Assembly: GCA_027945135.1 (NCBI GenBank)
Contig: CP116038.1
Span: forward strand, 1-64,000
From: Candidatus Phytoplasma oryzae
GTDB taxonomy: Bacteria > Bacillota_I > Bacilli_A > Acholeplasmatales > Acholeplasmataceae
Reading direction: 5' to 3'
DNA length: 64,000 bases
Shown here: in pieces, positions 47,790 to 57,410 of the stretch
How the letters are laid out: every line of letters begins with the position of its first letter
Position numbering within the stretch: the first letter of the stretch is position 1
Notes under the pieces: model-generated
Seen by the model: the letters and a program-made list of their open reading frames with translations, nothing else
Databases searched by the model: none
Told to the model about the DNA's origin: nothing
Program-made: the position numbers and the translations under genes

Positions 47790-48833
47790 TTATTTAGAAA
47801 ATTGTTTTAAAAAACAAATATCACTATTATAAAAATTTCTAATATCTTTAATAGAATGTTTTAACATTGTAATACGTTCTATCCCCATACCAAAAGCTAA
47901 TCCATTATATATATTAGGATCATAATTGCCTTTTTTTAATACTTCTGGATGAATCAAACCAGCTCCCATAATCTCTAAATAAATATTTTTGTTATTTTTA
48001 TCTTTCATAATTAAATCTACTTCAAAGCTAGGATTTGTAAAAGGAAAATAAGAAGGCCTAAACCTAATATCTTGTTTTGAATCAAAAAAATTTTTAATAA
48101 ACATTTGAATAGTTTCTTTCAAAAAAATTAAATTAATATTATGATCAACGGCAAAACCTTCTAATTGCATAAATTGATGACTGTGAGTATCATCATCTTT
48201 ATCTCTTCTATAAACTTTCCCTGAAGAAATAATTTTAAAAGGTTTAGATTTATTTTTTAACATTTCTTTAATTTGGACTGAAGAAGTATGAGTTCTTAAA
48301 AGTTTTTTTTTAAAAGGAATATTTAAATAAAAAGAATCATGCATATCTCTAGCAGGATGATTTGAATCCATATTCAACATTTCAAAATTATATAAATCTG
48401 TTTCTATCTCGTTATCATTAAAAATAGAATATCCTAATCTTAAAAAAAATTTTTCTACCTCTTCAATAGTCTGATTTAAAGGATGTATACTTCCCATACG
48501 AAAAGGAAAACAAGGCAAGGTAATGTCTATTTTTTTTTTATTAATTAAATTCAATAATTCTTTTTGTTCAATCAAATTTATTTTTTCTTCAATTAAAAAA
48601 ATAATTTTTTTTTTAAAAATATTAATCTCTTGACCAATAAATTTTTTAATTTCTAAAGATTGTTTTTGAATATCTTTTAATAAAAAAGAAATATATCCTT
48701 TTCTTCCTATATATAGAATTTCTACTTTTTTTATCTCTTCTTTATTTATAGCTTTTTCTAGATCATCTTTTATTTTAAATTCTAATTCTCGGATCTTTTT
48801 TAAAAAAAATAACTTATTTTGATTTTCATTCAT
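47790..48833 (-). CDS. pheS: Phenylalanine--tRNA ligase alpha subunit
   Basis: PheS is the catalytic subunit. In the 347 residues, an N-terminal coiled coil (1-90) is followed by the class II core: motif 2 region LLRTHTSSVQI, YRRDKDDDTHSHQFMQLEGFAV and the motif 3 AFGMGIERITML. HPLNQTIEEVEKFFLRLGY is typical of PheS. It heads pheS-pheT. Its leader contains (AAAAAT)4 about 40-60 nt upstream and no T-box. Confidence 0.97.
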   Translation of the reverse strand: MNENQNKLFFLKKIRELEFKIKDDLEKAINKEEIKKVEILYIGRKGYISFLLKDIQKQSLEIKKFIGQEINIFKKKIIFLIEEKINLIEQKELLNLINKKKIDITLPCFPFRMGSIHPLNQTIEEVEKFFLRLGYSIFNDNEIETDLYNFEMLNMDSNHPARDMHDSFYLNIPFKKKLLRTHTSSVQIKEMLKNKSKPFKIISSGKVYRRDKDDDTHSHQFMQLEGFAVDHNINLIFLKETIQMFIKNFFDSKQDIRFRPSYFPFTNPSFEVDLIMKDKNNKNIYLEIMGAGLIHPEVLKKGNYDPNIYNGLAFGMGIERITMLKHSIKDIRNFYNSDICFLKQFSK

Positions 48834-49200
48834 TTTATTATATTATTTGATTAAATCCTTTTTATATTTTATTTTTATTTTTATTTTTATTTTTTTAAAA
48901 AATTATAATCATTTATTAATTATTATAATATAGATTTTTATATTTTTGATTTTTAAATGATGAAAAAAAATATTTTAATATTATACAAAATTATTTATAA
49001 TATTAATAATTTAAAAATTATTAAAAAATTAAAAATAAATTTTAAATTATATAATATAAAAATTTAATTTTATTATCTTTATAATTTTCTTTTCGATATT
49101 ATTATAAATTTAAATATTTAATTTAATTATGAAATTTAAGATTTTGTTAAAAATAAAGTTATTGGATTATAAATAAAAAAATATAAAAAATAATTTTAAA
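48834..49200. other. 367-bp non-coding stretch between plsY and pheS
   Basis: No gene is visible here. It contains four ATTTTT units (48871-48894), and on the minus strand a TATAAT (48922-48927) that may serve as the pheS -10 element without a good -35. The rest is almost pure A/T with short inverted repeats. No tRNA, RNase P or SRP RNA signature is seen. Confidence 0.55.
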
Positions 49201-49896
49201 TTAATTAAATAAAAATTTATTTTCTTTGCCCTTTTTCCAATTAATAATATTTGGAAAATGTTTATAAAAAATAAAAATTGTAATTAGAAACAAAATCAAA
49301 ACTTCATTGAAATAAATAGGATAAGAAGGCATGTAATCAAAATAAAAAAATATCCACATAAAAAAATTAACTAATAAAGTAGAAATAAGAGATGCAAAAA
49401 AAGCATAACCAAAAATTCTTAAAAAAATAATAAAAGATAAAATACCTAAGAATCCTATAAAAGGATTCAAACCACAAACAACACCTACGGATGTAGATAT
49501 AGCCTTACCGCCCTTAAATTTATTAAAAATAGAAAATATTTGACCTAAAATAGTAATTAAACCAAAATAAATTCTAATATCTTCTTTATTTATATTATGA
49601 GAAAAGTTATAAATATCTAATATTTTTATCATTAAATATGAACTGCAAGAAACTGCAAAAAAACCTTTAGCAAAATCTAATATAAAAATAAATAAACCAT
49701 ATTTAAAACCTAAAACTCTAGCAGCATTAGAAGCTCCAATATTTTTTGATCCTAATAAACGTAAATCTTTATTTTTAAAAACTTTTCCTATTATTAAACC
49801 GAAAGGAATAGAACCTATCAAATAAAAAATAAATAAAATAAAAACAAATAAAAAAATAAAATTAAATTTTAATAATTTTGAAAACAATTCTAACAT
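49201..49896 (-). CDS. plsY: Acyl-phosphate glycerol-3-phosphate acyltransferase PlsY
   Basis: PlsY starts phospholipid synthesis by acylating glycerol-3-phosphate with acyl-phosphate in the membrane. The 231-residue protein has five to six helices and the three family motifs in order: GSIPFGLIIG (about 28-37), GSKNIGASNAARVLG and FNKFKGGKAISTSVG. It is longer than the usual 200 because of an N-terminal hydrophobic extension and lengthened loops. The partner plsX is not in the window. Confidence 0.95.
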   Translation of the reverse strand: MLELFSKLLKFNFIFLFVFILFIFYLIGSIPFGLIIGKVFKNKDLRLLGSKNIGASNAARVLGFKYGLFIFILDFAKGFFAVSCSSYLMIKILDIYNFSHNINKEDIRIYFGLITILGQIFSIFNKFKGGKAISTSVGVVCGLNPFIGFLGILSFIIFLRIFGYAFFASLISTLLVNFFMWIFFYFDYMPSYPIYFNEVLILFLITIFIFYKHFPNIINWKKGKENKFLFN

Positions 49897-49975
49897 TTTT
49901 AAATCCTTTAGAAAAATTATTTAAATTTTTTTATATTGGTAAATAATAAATTTTAATAAAAAAATAAAATTAAAT

Positions 49976-50662
49976 TTATATTTTATTTAAAAAAATATAA
50001 ATAGATAAGATGTGTAAAAAATTTCCTAAAATAACAAAAATATGCCAAATAAAATGATAATATTTATAATAAGAAGATTTATAATAAAAAAAAACACCAA
50101 AACTATAAACAAAACCTCCTAATAATAAAAAAAATACAATTTTATAATAAATTGATAATAAATCTTTTAAAAAAAATAAACCATTCCAACCTAATAAAAA
50201 GAATAAGAATAAATGTATTTTTCTACCTTTATTAAAATAAAAAAATTTAATTAAAATGCAGAATAGCACTATAAAAGTTTGAGTTATAAAAATAAATATA
50301 TTTTTATTAAAAATAAAAAATAAATTACTTAAAATAAGTTTAGAAGGAATAAGTAAAAAAGGAACAAAAGTGCCCCAAATTAATAAATAAATACAGATAT
50401 GATCTATTTTTTGCAATTTATATTTAATTTTACTATAAGAAAAAGCATGATATAAACTACTAGCTAAATATAATAAAAACATGGAAAAAGTAAATAAAAA
50501 TAAAGGAAAAATATAAATAAAATTGAAATTTTTTTTTTGGATTAATAAGCGACAATAAATAAAAAAAACTAAAATACTTATAGGAACCATTAAAGCATGA
50601 GAAATAGAATTTGCTATTTCTTCTTTTATAGTTTGTTGTCTTTTTTTTTTTTCATATTTCAT
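49976..50662 (-). CDS. Hemolysin III family (TrhA/YplQ) membrane protein
   Basis: This 228-residue, seven-helix protein is of the PAQR-like family. Family motifs are EEIANSISHALMVPISIL near the start (His-containing), ASSLYHAFSYSKIKYKLQKIDH in the middle and YHFIWHIFVILGNFLHILSIY at the end, with conserved histidines in place. Members affect membrane homeostasis in bacteria and were first called hemolysins; true cytolytic activity is not implied. It is co-directional with plsY and the HIT gene. Confidence 0.9.
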   Translation of the reverse strand: MKYEKKKRQQTIKEEIANSISHALMVPISILVFFIYCRLLIQKKNFNFIYIFPLFLFTFSMFLLYLASSLYHAFSYSKIKYKLQKIDHICIYLLIWGTFVPFLLIPSKLILSNLFFIFNKNIFIFITQTFIVLFCILIKFFYFNKGRKIHLFLFFLLGWNGLFFLKDLLSIYYKIVFFLLLGGFVYSFGVFFYYKSSYYKYYHFIWHIFVILGNFLHILSIYIFLNKI

Positions 50663-50682
50663 AAATTTAAATTATATTTCTT

Positions 50683-51105
50683 TTAATAATATTTTTTCCA
50701 TTTTTTTCGAATATCTTGACATATTTTTTTATAATCATTTTGACTAAAATTATAATTATTATTAAAAACTAAATTAACTTCTTTTTCATCAAAACGAGGT
50801 ATTAAATGAACATGATAATGAAATATTGTTTGTCCAGAAACTTTACCATTATTATTTAATAAATTAATACCTTCAGCGTTTAAAGTTTTAATTAGAACTT
50901 TACTCATTTTTTGAATTATATCAAACATATGCAAAAAAATATGTCTAGGAACTTCTAAAATAGAACGATAATCTTTTTTAGTAACTACTAAAGTATGACC
51001 TTTAGTATACGGATAAATATCTAAAAAAGAAATGATCAATTCATCTTCATAAATAATATAACTAGGGATTTTTTTTTCTATAATTTTATTAAAGATAGTT
51101 GCCAT
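50683..51105 (-). CDS. HIT family nucleotide hydrolase
   Basis: A 140-residue HIT protein with a His-x-His-x-His active site at 96-100 in IFHYHVHLIPRF, and the typical FLDIYPYTKGHTLVVTK segment near the N-terminus. Members cleave or transfer nucleotides (for example AMP-lysine and dinucleotide polyphosphate substrates). It is full length. The precise substrate is unknown. Confidence 0.93.
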   Translation of the reverse strand: MATIFNKIIEKKIPSYIIYEDELIISFLDIYPYTKGHTLVVTKKDYRSILEVPRHIFLHMFDIIQKMSKVLIKTLNAEGINLLNNNGKVSGQTIFHYHVHLIPRFDEKEVNLVFNNNYNFSQNDYKKICQDIRKKWKKYY

Positions 51106-51158
51106 ATATACTTATTTATTATAACCGAAACCTTTCTGCATTTTAAAAAAATAAAAAT

Positions 51159-52097
51159 TTATATCAATTTATTATTTAATATTTTTTGAACATTTTTAAA
51201 ATTACATTTAGCTATTTCATTTAATAAAACAAAACCACCTCTTTTTTTAATAATTTCTGATAACTGTTTATCTACTTGAGCAGAAGCACCAAATTTTAAT
51301 ATAATATTTATTTTTTTACTTAATTTTTTCATTTCTTCTAAAAAAAAATATCTTGCTAAAATAGAAGCTAAAGCAACACTTAAATATTTGCTCTCTGATT
51401 TTGTTTCAAATATTATTTCTTTATAAACTGATTTTTCTTCTTTTAAATAATTAAAATAATTTTGAGAAGAAGCGAATTGATCAACAACTACACAAATTTT
51501 ATCTTTTTTATCTATTTTCTTTATAAGTTGCAAAATAGCTTCATTATGTAATAAAGCTTTAATTTTATTTAAATTATATTTTTTTTTAATTAATAAATTA
51601 TATTCGGCAGGATGCAAAATCTTTAAAATATAAGGTATTCTTTTATCTAAAATAATACGAGTTATTTTAAAAATATTTTGAGAAGAAAGCTTTTTAGAAT
51701 CATTAACATTCATTTTTTGGAAAAAAAAAATATTTTTCGAAGAAAGAAATAAAGAACAAACTATTATAGGACCAAAAACATCACCTGTACCAACTTCATC
51801 AGAACCAATAATATTTACATTATTGTTTATTTTATTATTATTATTTAATTGATTTTTGTCTAAATAATTTAAACTCAGTAAATTATAGATTAAATTAATA
51901 CCTTGTTGAATTTTTTTACCTTGAATTAAACATGTTCCATTATGAAAAAAAGTAAATTTATTTTCATCTTTTATAATCCTAAATAAAATATGAAAATTTT
52001 TATTTGAAACATCATTTATAATCCATTCTTTCATTTTATATCTAATTATATTTACTTGATCCAAACTGAGATTTTTTAAAACATGATATTTTAACAT
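51159..52097 (-). CDS. rnhC: Ribonuclease HIII
   Basis: RNase HIII removes RNA from RNA/DNA hybrids. The 312 residues begin with an N-terminal TBP-like substrate-binding domain (1-80), then the RNase H catalytic core with the metal ligands Asp100 and Glu101 in IGSDEVGTGDVFGP. KKLSSQNI and FGASAQVDKQLSEI are typical further motifs. The presence of the N-terminal domain and the GTGD spacing point to RnhC rather than RnhB. Confidence 0.94.
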   Translation of the reverse strand: MLKYHVLKNLSLDQVNIIRYKMKEWIINDVSNKNFHILFRIIKDENKFTFFHNGTCLIQGKKIQQGINLIYNLLSLNYLDKNQLNNNNKINNNVNIIGSDEVGTGDVFGPIIVCSLFLSSKNIFFFQKMNVNDSKKLSSQNIFKITRIILDKRIPYILKILHPAEYNLLIKKKYNLNKIKALLHNEAILQLIKKIDKKDKICVVVDQFASSQNYFNYLKEEKSVYKEIIFETKSESKYLSVALASILARYFFLEEMKKLSKKINIILKFGASAQVDKQLSEIIKKRGGFVLLNEIAKCNFKNVQKILNNKLI

Positions 52098-52148
52098 TCA
52101 AAAACATATTCCTAACTTATAAAAGTAATTTTATATAAATTTTTATAA

Positions 52149-52802
52149 TTATCTATTTAAATCCCAATTAATAGGTTTTATATTATTTTTTTGTAAATAT
52201 TGATTTGTTCTAGAAAAAGGTTTAGATCCGAAAAATCCTTTATTTGCTGAATAAAAAGAAGGATGAGAACTTTTAATAATCAAATTTTTTTCTTTAATAA
52301 TATATTTTTCATACTTTTGAGCTAATTTACCCCATAATATATAAACTATTTTATTCTTATTTTTATTTAGAAAATTAAAAAAATTAACTGTAAAAAAATG
52401 CCAACCAATATTTTGATGACTTAAAGATTTGCCTTTTTCAACAGTAAGAATACTATTCAAAAGTAAAACCCCTTCTAAAGCCCATAAAGATAAATTATTT
52501 TTTTTTACATTAGATAAAGATAAATCATTTTTTAATTCTTTAAATATATTGTTTAAACTCGGAGGAGTAGCCTCGCTTAAAGTACTAAAAGACAAACCAT
52601 GCGCTTGATTAAAACCTGAATAAGGATCTTGACCCAAAATAACTACTTTTATTTTTAAAAAACTAGTCAACTCAAAAGCTTTAAATAAATTATCCTTAGA
52701 AGGGAAAATAATTTTCCCCTTTTTTTTCTCTTCTTTTAAAAAATTAAATATTTTCTGAAAATATATTTTTTGTTTTTCTTTAGAAATAAAATCTTTCCAC
52801 AT
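52149..52802 (-). CDS. ung: Uracil-DNA glycosylase
   Basis: Ung excises uracil from DNA, a useful repair step in an AT-biased genome. The active-site motif is VVILGQDPYSGFNQAHGLSFS, with Asp59 and the conserved His. Motif B is SHPSFYSANKGFFGSKPFS: the family has HPSPLSAxxGFFG, so the Pro-Leu is replaced by Phe-Tyr. I start at the ATG 52800-52802 (217 residues); an upstream TTG adds three codons. It ends 0.05 kb before rnhC and lies right after the signal peptidase. Confidence 0.94.
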   Translation of the reverse strand: MWKDFISKEKQKIYFQKIFNFLKEEKKKGKIIFPSKDNLFKAFELTSFLKIKVVILGQDPYSGFNQAHGLSFSTLSEATPPSLNNIFKELKNDLSLSNVKKNNLSLWALEGVLLLNSILTVEKGKSLSHQNIGWHFFTVNFFNFLNKNKNKIVYILWGKLAQKYEKYIIKEKNLIIKSSHPSFYSANKGFFGSKPFSRTNQYLQKNNIKPINWDLNR

Positions 52803-52818
52803 TTGATTCAAATAAAAC

Positions 52819-53397
52819 CTAATTTTCTATTAATGTTTGAAGTTTAGATACCAAAAAATAAATGATTAAAGAACATAAAACAACAACAATAATACATTTC
52901 ATAAAGAAAATATATTTAGAATCTATTTTAAAAACATATTTAGCTATAATGTTTTTATAAGGAATCTTACTTTCATATGAGTAAGTAGTTTTATTATTAT
53001 CTCCTTTAGTTGTAATGTATTTTTCTTTAATATTGTTATCTACTACTCTATGAATAATATTATAATTATCTGGAGGAAACATAGGAAATTTATCTTTATC
53101 AACTTTAAAAATAACAATATCTCCGTCTTGAGAATTTAAAGTTGTAGATTTTTTTAATTTAGAACATTCTTTTTCTGATATTTTTCGAACAATAACAAAA
53201 TCATTAACATTTAATTCTTTCTTCATACTTCCACTAGCAACTACAAAATAATTAAAATAAAAAAATTTAATCACATTTTCTTGTGACGAAAATAGACTAA
53301 AGCATATAAATGAAAACAAATAAAATAATAATAAATGATAAAGGAATAAAAAAATATAAAAAATAAAATTTAATATTTTTGTTAAAAATCTCAACAT
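52819..53397 (-). CDS. Signal peptidase I, ER-type (SipW-like)
   Basis: This membrane protease removes signal peptides from secreted proteins, including putative effectors. It has 192 residues with an N-terminal membrane helix (about 8-35) and a C-terminal one (about 166-186). The catalytic serine is Ser57 in VASGSMKKEL. The usual bacterial lysine is replaced by His116 in NIIHRVVD, followed by TTKGDNN; this Ser-His type is that of archaeal, eukaryotic ER and Bacillus SipW enzymes. The two-helix topology is also ER-like. It lies between ung and an oligopeptide-binding protein gene. Confidence 0.92.
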   Translation of the reverse strand: MLRFLTKILNFIFYIFLFLYHLLLFYLFSFICFSLFSSQENVIKFFYFNYFVVASGSMKKELNVNDFVIVRKISEKECSKLKKSTTLNSQDGDIVIFKVDKDKFPMFPPDNYNIIHRVVDNNIKEKYITTKGDNNKTTYSYESKIPYKNIIAKYVFKIDSKYIFFMKCIIVVVLCSLIIYFLVSKLQTLIEN

Positions 53398-53450
53398 AAT
53401 TTTCTCTATTTTCTTTAAATTAGATTTAAATATTATTTATAAAAATTTAT

Positions 53451-55121
53451 TTATTTTTTCTTAATCTTTAACCAGTTAATTTCACCAAAAATATTCATAT
53501 TATAATTTTCTATATTACTCCTAACGAAGTTTCTAATTTTGTTGATTTGAAATAAAGGTATTGCAACATATTTTTTAATTAATAAACTATGCAATTTCTT
53601 AATTTCTTCTTCATAAAGATCAGAATTAAAATCTGTTCTTTTTAATTTTTCAATAACATTATATATGGAAGGTTCATTCAAACGTGACACATTCAAATAA
53701 GCTTCTGAATTTTCAAAAACATTAGAACTAGAAGTATTAATTTGACCAAAATAAATATTTAATAAATAATGAACAAAAGTATTTTCTAAATATTCTGTTA
53801 AACAAAAAATATCAAAATCACCTTTTTTAGCTTTAGAAATAGTTTCGTTCTTCTCTAATTGTATTTTTTCTATTTGAAAACCTTTTTCGTTTACTAATTT
53901 ATCTATAAATTTATTCATAAAACGATTTTTAGTTTCATCTATATTAGTAAATAAAGCTCTTATTTGTCTAATAGGTTTAGAAGCTTTAACATTATTATCA
54001 TTCCGAATAATATTTTCAAATTCTTGATTAGATAAACTGCTACCTTTTAAACGATTATCTGAAAAAACATTTAAAGTTTGATAATAGGATAAATCCTCTC
54101 CTAAATCTTTTAAAATTTCCTCTTTAATATTTGGTGTTAATTCTTGAACAATACTTTTTCGATTTTCAATACTTAAACTATTGCTATTTAATATAATATA
54201 TGTTAAATTTAAATTTTCATTCTCTATTAATTTCAAATTTTTATTATTTTGCATTTTTTCTAAATATACTTGTTCCATATTTTCAAGAATTAAATCTAAT
54301 TCTCCTTTTTCTAAATTCATATAAAGAGTTTGTAGAGAAGGAATAAAAATAATAATAATTTTTTTAATATTACTTAAATCATTAGAAGGTGATAATTTAA
54401 AATTATAATAATCTGGAAAAATCTCTAGTTCTACTTTCTTAGTAATAGGATCAAATTTTTTTAATTTAAAAGATCCTAAACCTATATTACGAAAAATTTG
54501 AGGATTTTGATTTTTTACTTTTTTATTTATAACTGGTATTTTACTTAAATGATGATAATTAAGTAAATCTTTGTTATTTTTAAATTTAATATAAAATTTA
54601 TACTTTTTATCTAATTCTGGAGATTTAGCAAATTTTTCTATAAATTGAGAATGTTCTCCCTGTGTATCTCGATTCAATTCTAAAGTCTCAATAATATCAT
54701 CACTAGTCAATTCATCTCCATTATGAAATTTAATATCTGTTTTCAATTCAAATTCATGATAATCTTGCCAAATACCTTGTTTAATAATTATTGGCATTTT
54801 TTTTATAAGTTGTGGCTGATATTCAGTCTCAAAATAACTGTTTTTCTTAACTTCAAAAGGTTTGATCAAATATTCATGTATTAAATTACGAACTTGAGCA
54901 TTATTAATTGTATTTTCTCCTTCTCCAAACATACCAAAACCATTTTTAATTTCACTAGAAGTTCCAATAAATAAAGTATCTTTAAAATCTGATTTTGTTT
55001 TTTTTTTGCTTTCAGCAGAAAAAAAACAAAAAATAATAATAATAAAAGAAAAAAAGAATAAAAAAATTAAAAAAATTAAATTATTTTTATTAAATTTAAA
55101 TTTATCGAAACTAAATTTCAT
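53451..55121 (-). CDS. OppA/DppA-like oligopeptide-binding protein, membrane-anchored
   Basis: A solute-binding protein of the SBP_bac_5 family (556 residues) for peptide or nickel ABC importers. An N-terminal hydrophobic segment (about 14-35) anchors it; one cysteine is present in FCFFSA but without a clean lipobox. Family-specific stretches are VRNLIHEYLIKPFEV, FELKTDIKFHNGDELTSDDI (characteristic) and LDLILENMEQVY. The transporter's permeases and ATPases are not in the window. It is divergent from typical members and could also bind another ligand. It precedes the signal peptidase. Confidence 0.83.
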   Translation of the reverse strand: MKFSFDKFKFNKNNLIFLIFLFFFSFIIIIFCFFSAESKKKTKSDFKDTLFIGTSSEIKNGFGMFGEGENTINNAQVRNLIHEYLIKPFEVKKNSYFETEYQPQLIKKMPIIIKQGIWQDYHEFELKTDIKFHNGDELTSDDIIETLELNRDTQGEHSQFIEKFAKSPELDKKYKFYIKFKNNKDLLNYHHLSKIPVINKKVKNQNPQIFRNIGLGSFKLKKFDPITKKVELEIFPDYYNFKLSPSNDLSNIKKIIIIFIPSLQTLYMNLEKGELDLILENMEQVYLEKMQNNKNLKLIENENLNLTYIILNSNSLSIENRKSIVQELTPNIKEEILKDLGEDLSYYQTLNVFSDNRLKGSSLSNQEFENIIRNDNNVKASKPIRQIRALFTNIDETKNRFMNKFIDKLVNEKGFQIEKIQLEKNETISKAKKGDFDIFCLTEYLENTFVHYLLNIYFGQINTSSSNVFENSEAYLNVSRLNEPSIYNVIEKLKRTDFNSDLYEEEIKKLHSLLIKKYVAIPLFQINKIRNFVRSNIENYNMNIFGEINWLKIKKK

Positions 55122-55270
55122 CTTTGTATATATTATTTACCTAACCTTTTCTTAATTTGCAAAAAATTTTAATTAATAAAAACATTAAAACTTATTTTAG
55201 CTATTCTAACAGAAAAAATTATTTTTTAAAATAAATTTGTGAATAAATAAATAATTCAATATTAAATTAT

Positions 55271-55723
55271 TTAATTAATTTTTTTATATTCTTTAATCAT
55301 TTTTAAAACAAGTTCCCAAGGCATGCTAACACATTGAAATTTACTGGGAAATAAACAAATATTTTGAAAAACATATAATTCTTTGTCGATTTTTTGAGAA
55401 TCAAATTTTTTTTTTTTAATCATTTTAAGAAAATTATTTATTTTACATAAACATAATTCTAAATTAATATTTTTTAAAAAAAAAGACATTAAAGAGGCTG
55501 AAGCAACTAAAATAATACAGCCTTCTGTATCATATCTAATATCTGAAACATTATCTGATTGATCTAAAAATATCTGAATTTTAATAAATTCATTACAAAA
55601 TATATTTTTAGCATCCGAAATAAGATAATTCTTTTTTTTCGATTTATTCAAAAATAAACCTTTATTAAAAGGATTTTTATAATGATCCATAATTATTTTA
55701 CGATATAATTCTTTTATTTTCAT
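55271..55723 (-). CDS. sufU: Iron-sulfur cluster scaffold protein SufU
   Basis: SufU passes sulfur from SufS for iron-sulfur cluster assembly in Firmicutes. In the 150 residues, LYRKIIMDHYKNPFNKG matches the conserved start. The three zinc/sulfur cysteines are Cys43 (FCNEF), Cys69 (TEGCII) and Cys131 (KFQCVS). In Bacillus the first is followed by Gly-Asp (CGD); here it is Cys-Asn-Glu, so Asp is replaced by Glu. SufS is not nearby. It follows tyrS by 48 bp. Confidence 0.87.
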   Translation of the reverse strand: MKIKELYRKIIMDHYKNPFNKGLFLNKSKKKNYLISDAKNIFCNEFIKIQIFLDQSDNVSDIRYDTEGCIILVASASLMSFFLKNINLELCLCKINNFLKMIKKKKFDSQKIDKELYVFQNICLFPSKFQCVSMPWELVLKMIKEYKKIN

Positions 55724-55771
55724 AAAATTTTCATCACACTCTTCGGAAAAAATAAAAAAATATAATTAATT

Positions 55772-57031
55772 TTATTCAAAAATAACTAAAACATGAATTT
55801 TATTTTTTTTAGTTAATAAAAAATATTTACCATATAAAGCATTTTGAGATTTTAAAATAAAATTAATTTCTGGAACAAAATCACCCATAATTTTAATTGT
55901 TTTAGAATAAATCAATCTTTTAGCATCATTATTAGATATTGCTAAACCAGTTTTAACTAAAACATCTATAATTAAAACGCTTTTATTAGTTTTTAAAAAA
56001 TTTATATTCTGAGCTAAAAAAACAAAATCTTCTAAATTTAATTGTTTTATATTCTTTATAAACAAAATCTTATTTATTTCAAGACATTTTTTTAATTCTT
56101 TTTCTCCGTGAACAAAAGCAACGATTGCATTAGCTAACTCTTTTTGTGCTAATCTTTTTTTAGGATTTTTTTTTGTTTCTTTTTCTAAAAAAATAATATT
56201 TTCAGGTTTTAATAAAGTCATCTTTTTTAAATAATCAATAACATTAGCATCTTTAACATTAATGAAATATTGATGCATTTGATAAGGGCTGCTTAATTTT
56301 CTGTCTAACCATAAAGAATTTTTTTCACTTTTTCCTATTTTAACTCCTTTATCATCTAAAATAAGAGGAATACTAAAACCAAAAGGTTTCTTCTGGCTAT
56401 TTTCTATAGAAAAGTTTATTTTACGAATTAGTTCTAATCCGCTAGTGATATTGCCCCATTGATCAGAACCACCAAATTGTAATATAACATTAAAATCTTT
56501 GTATAACTTATAAAAATCTAAAGCTTGTAAAAGCATATACGAAAATTCTGTATAAGAAATACCATTTTTCAACCTTTTAGATACTATTTCTTTAGAAATC
56601 ATATAGTTAACATTAAATAATTTACCATAAAATCTAAAAAAAGAAATAAAATCCATTTTAGATATCCAATTATAATTATCCACAAATTGAAATTTTTGAT
56701 TAAATAAAACATTCATTAATTGTTTTTGAATACATTTACTATTCTTAAAAATTTCTTCTTGAGATATTAAAGTTCTTTCTTCTTTTTCTTTAGGATCACC
56801 AATTAAAGCTGTACCATTACCTATTAAAATAAAAGGAAAATGATTATGTTTCAAAAATAATAAAATAGTATTTATTTGGATTAAATGACCTATAGTTAAT
56901 GAATCAGCAGTAGGATCGAAACCACAATAAAAATTTATTTTTTCACTGTTTAATAATTCTTCTAATTTTTTTTCATCACTACAATCCTTAATTAAATTAC
57001 GCCATTTTAATTCTTGAAATAAAGTTAACAT
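55772..57031 (-). CDS. tyrS: Tyrosine--tRNA ligase
   Basis: Class I synthetase charging tRNA-Tyr. In the 419 residues, the HIGH-type motif is in GFDPTADSLTIGHLI (37-51), QFGGSDQWGNITSGLELIRK binds tyrosine and ATP, KIGKSEKN is the KMSKS loop, and a C-terminal S4-like domain ends the protein. It starts one base after the stop of rplS on the same strand, in the rpsP-trmD-rplS-tyrS operon. Confidence 0.97.
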   Translation of the reverse strand: MLTLFQELKWRNLIKDCSDEKKLEELLNSEKINFYCGFDPTADSLTIGHLIQINTILLFLKHNHFPFILIGNGTALIGDPKEKEERTLISQEEIFKNSKCIQKQLMNVLFNQKFQFVDNYNWISKMDFISFFRFYGKLFNVNYMISKEIVSKRLKNGISYTEFSYMLLQALDFYKLYKDFNVILQFGGSDQWGNITSGLELIRKINFSIENSQKKPFGFSIPLILDDKGVKIGKSEKNSLWLDRKLSSPYQMHQYFINVKDANVIDYLKKMTLLKPENIIFLEKETKKNPKKRLAQKELANAIVAFVHGEKELKKCLEINKILFIKNIKQLNLEDFVFLAQNINFLKTNKSVLIIDVLVKTGLAISNNDAKRLIYSKTIKIMGDFVPEINFILKSQNALYGKYFLLTKKNKIHVLVIFE

Positions 57032-57391
57032 TTATCTTTTTTCTTTAATCTTAGTAGCTTTAGAAGATAAATTACGAATATAATATAACTTGGAACGACG
57101 CACTAAACCTCGTTTAATCACTTCTATTCTATCATATAAAGGAGAATGTAAAGGACAAATACGTTCTACTCCTATACCTGAATAAACATTTCTTAATGTA
57201 AAAGTTTCTGAAATGTTAATTCCTTTTTTTTTAATAACTAAACCTTCAAATATTTGAATCTTTTTTTTGTTATTTTCTTCAAATTTAACAAAAACTCTAA
57301 TTGTATCTCCTACTTTAAAAGGAGTTGTTTTTCTCAAATTTTCTTTATTTATAAAATTAATGATTTCTGTCCCTTTTGAATTGATATTCAT
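57032..57391 (-). CDS. rplS: 50S ribosomal protein L19
   Basis: The 119 residues match L19: FKVGDTIRVFVKFEENNKKK then FEGLVIKKKGINISETFTLR and VERICPLHSPLYDRIEVIK with RRSKLYYIR. It sits at the subunit interface of the ribosome. It is between trmD (20 bp upstream) and tyrS (adjacent). Confidence 0.97.
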   Translation of the reverse strand: MNINSKGTEIINFINKENLRKTTPFKVGDTIRVFVKFEENNKKKIQIFEGLVIKKKGINISETFTLRNVYSGIGVERICPLHSPLYDRIEVIKRGLVRRSKLYYIRNLSSKATKIKEKR

Positions 57392-57410
57392 TTCTTATCA
57401 CAATTTCCTT

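Noticed and set aside
48834-49200. T-box leader before pheS
   Set aside because: No AGGGTGG-type T-box sequence or tRNA-like specifier loop is visible.
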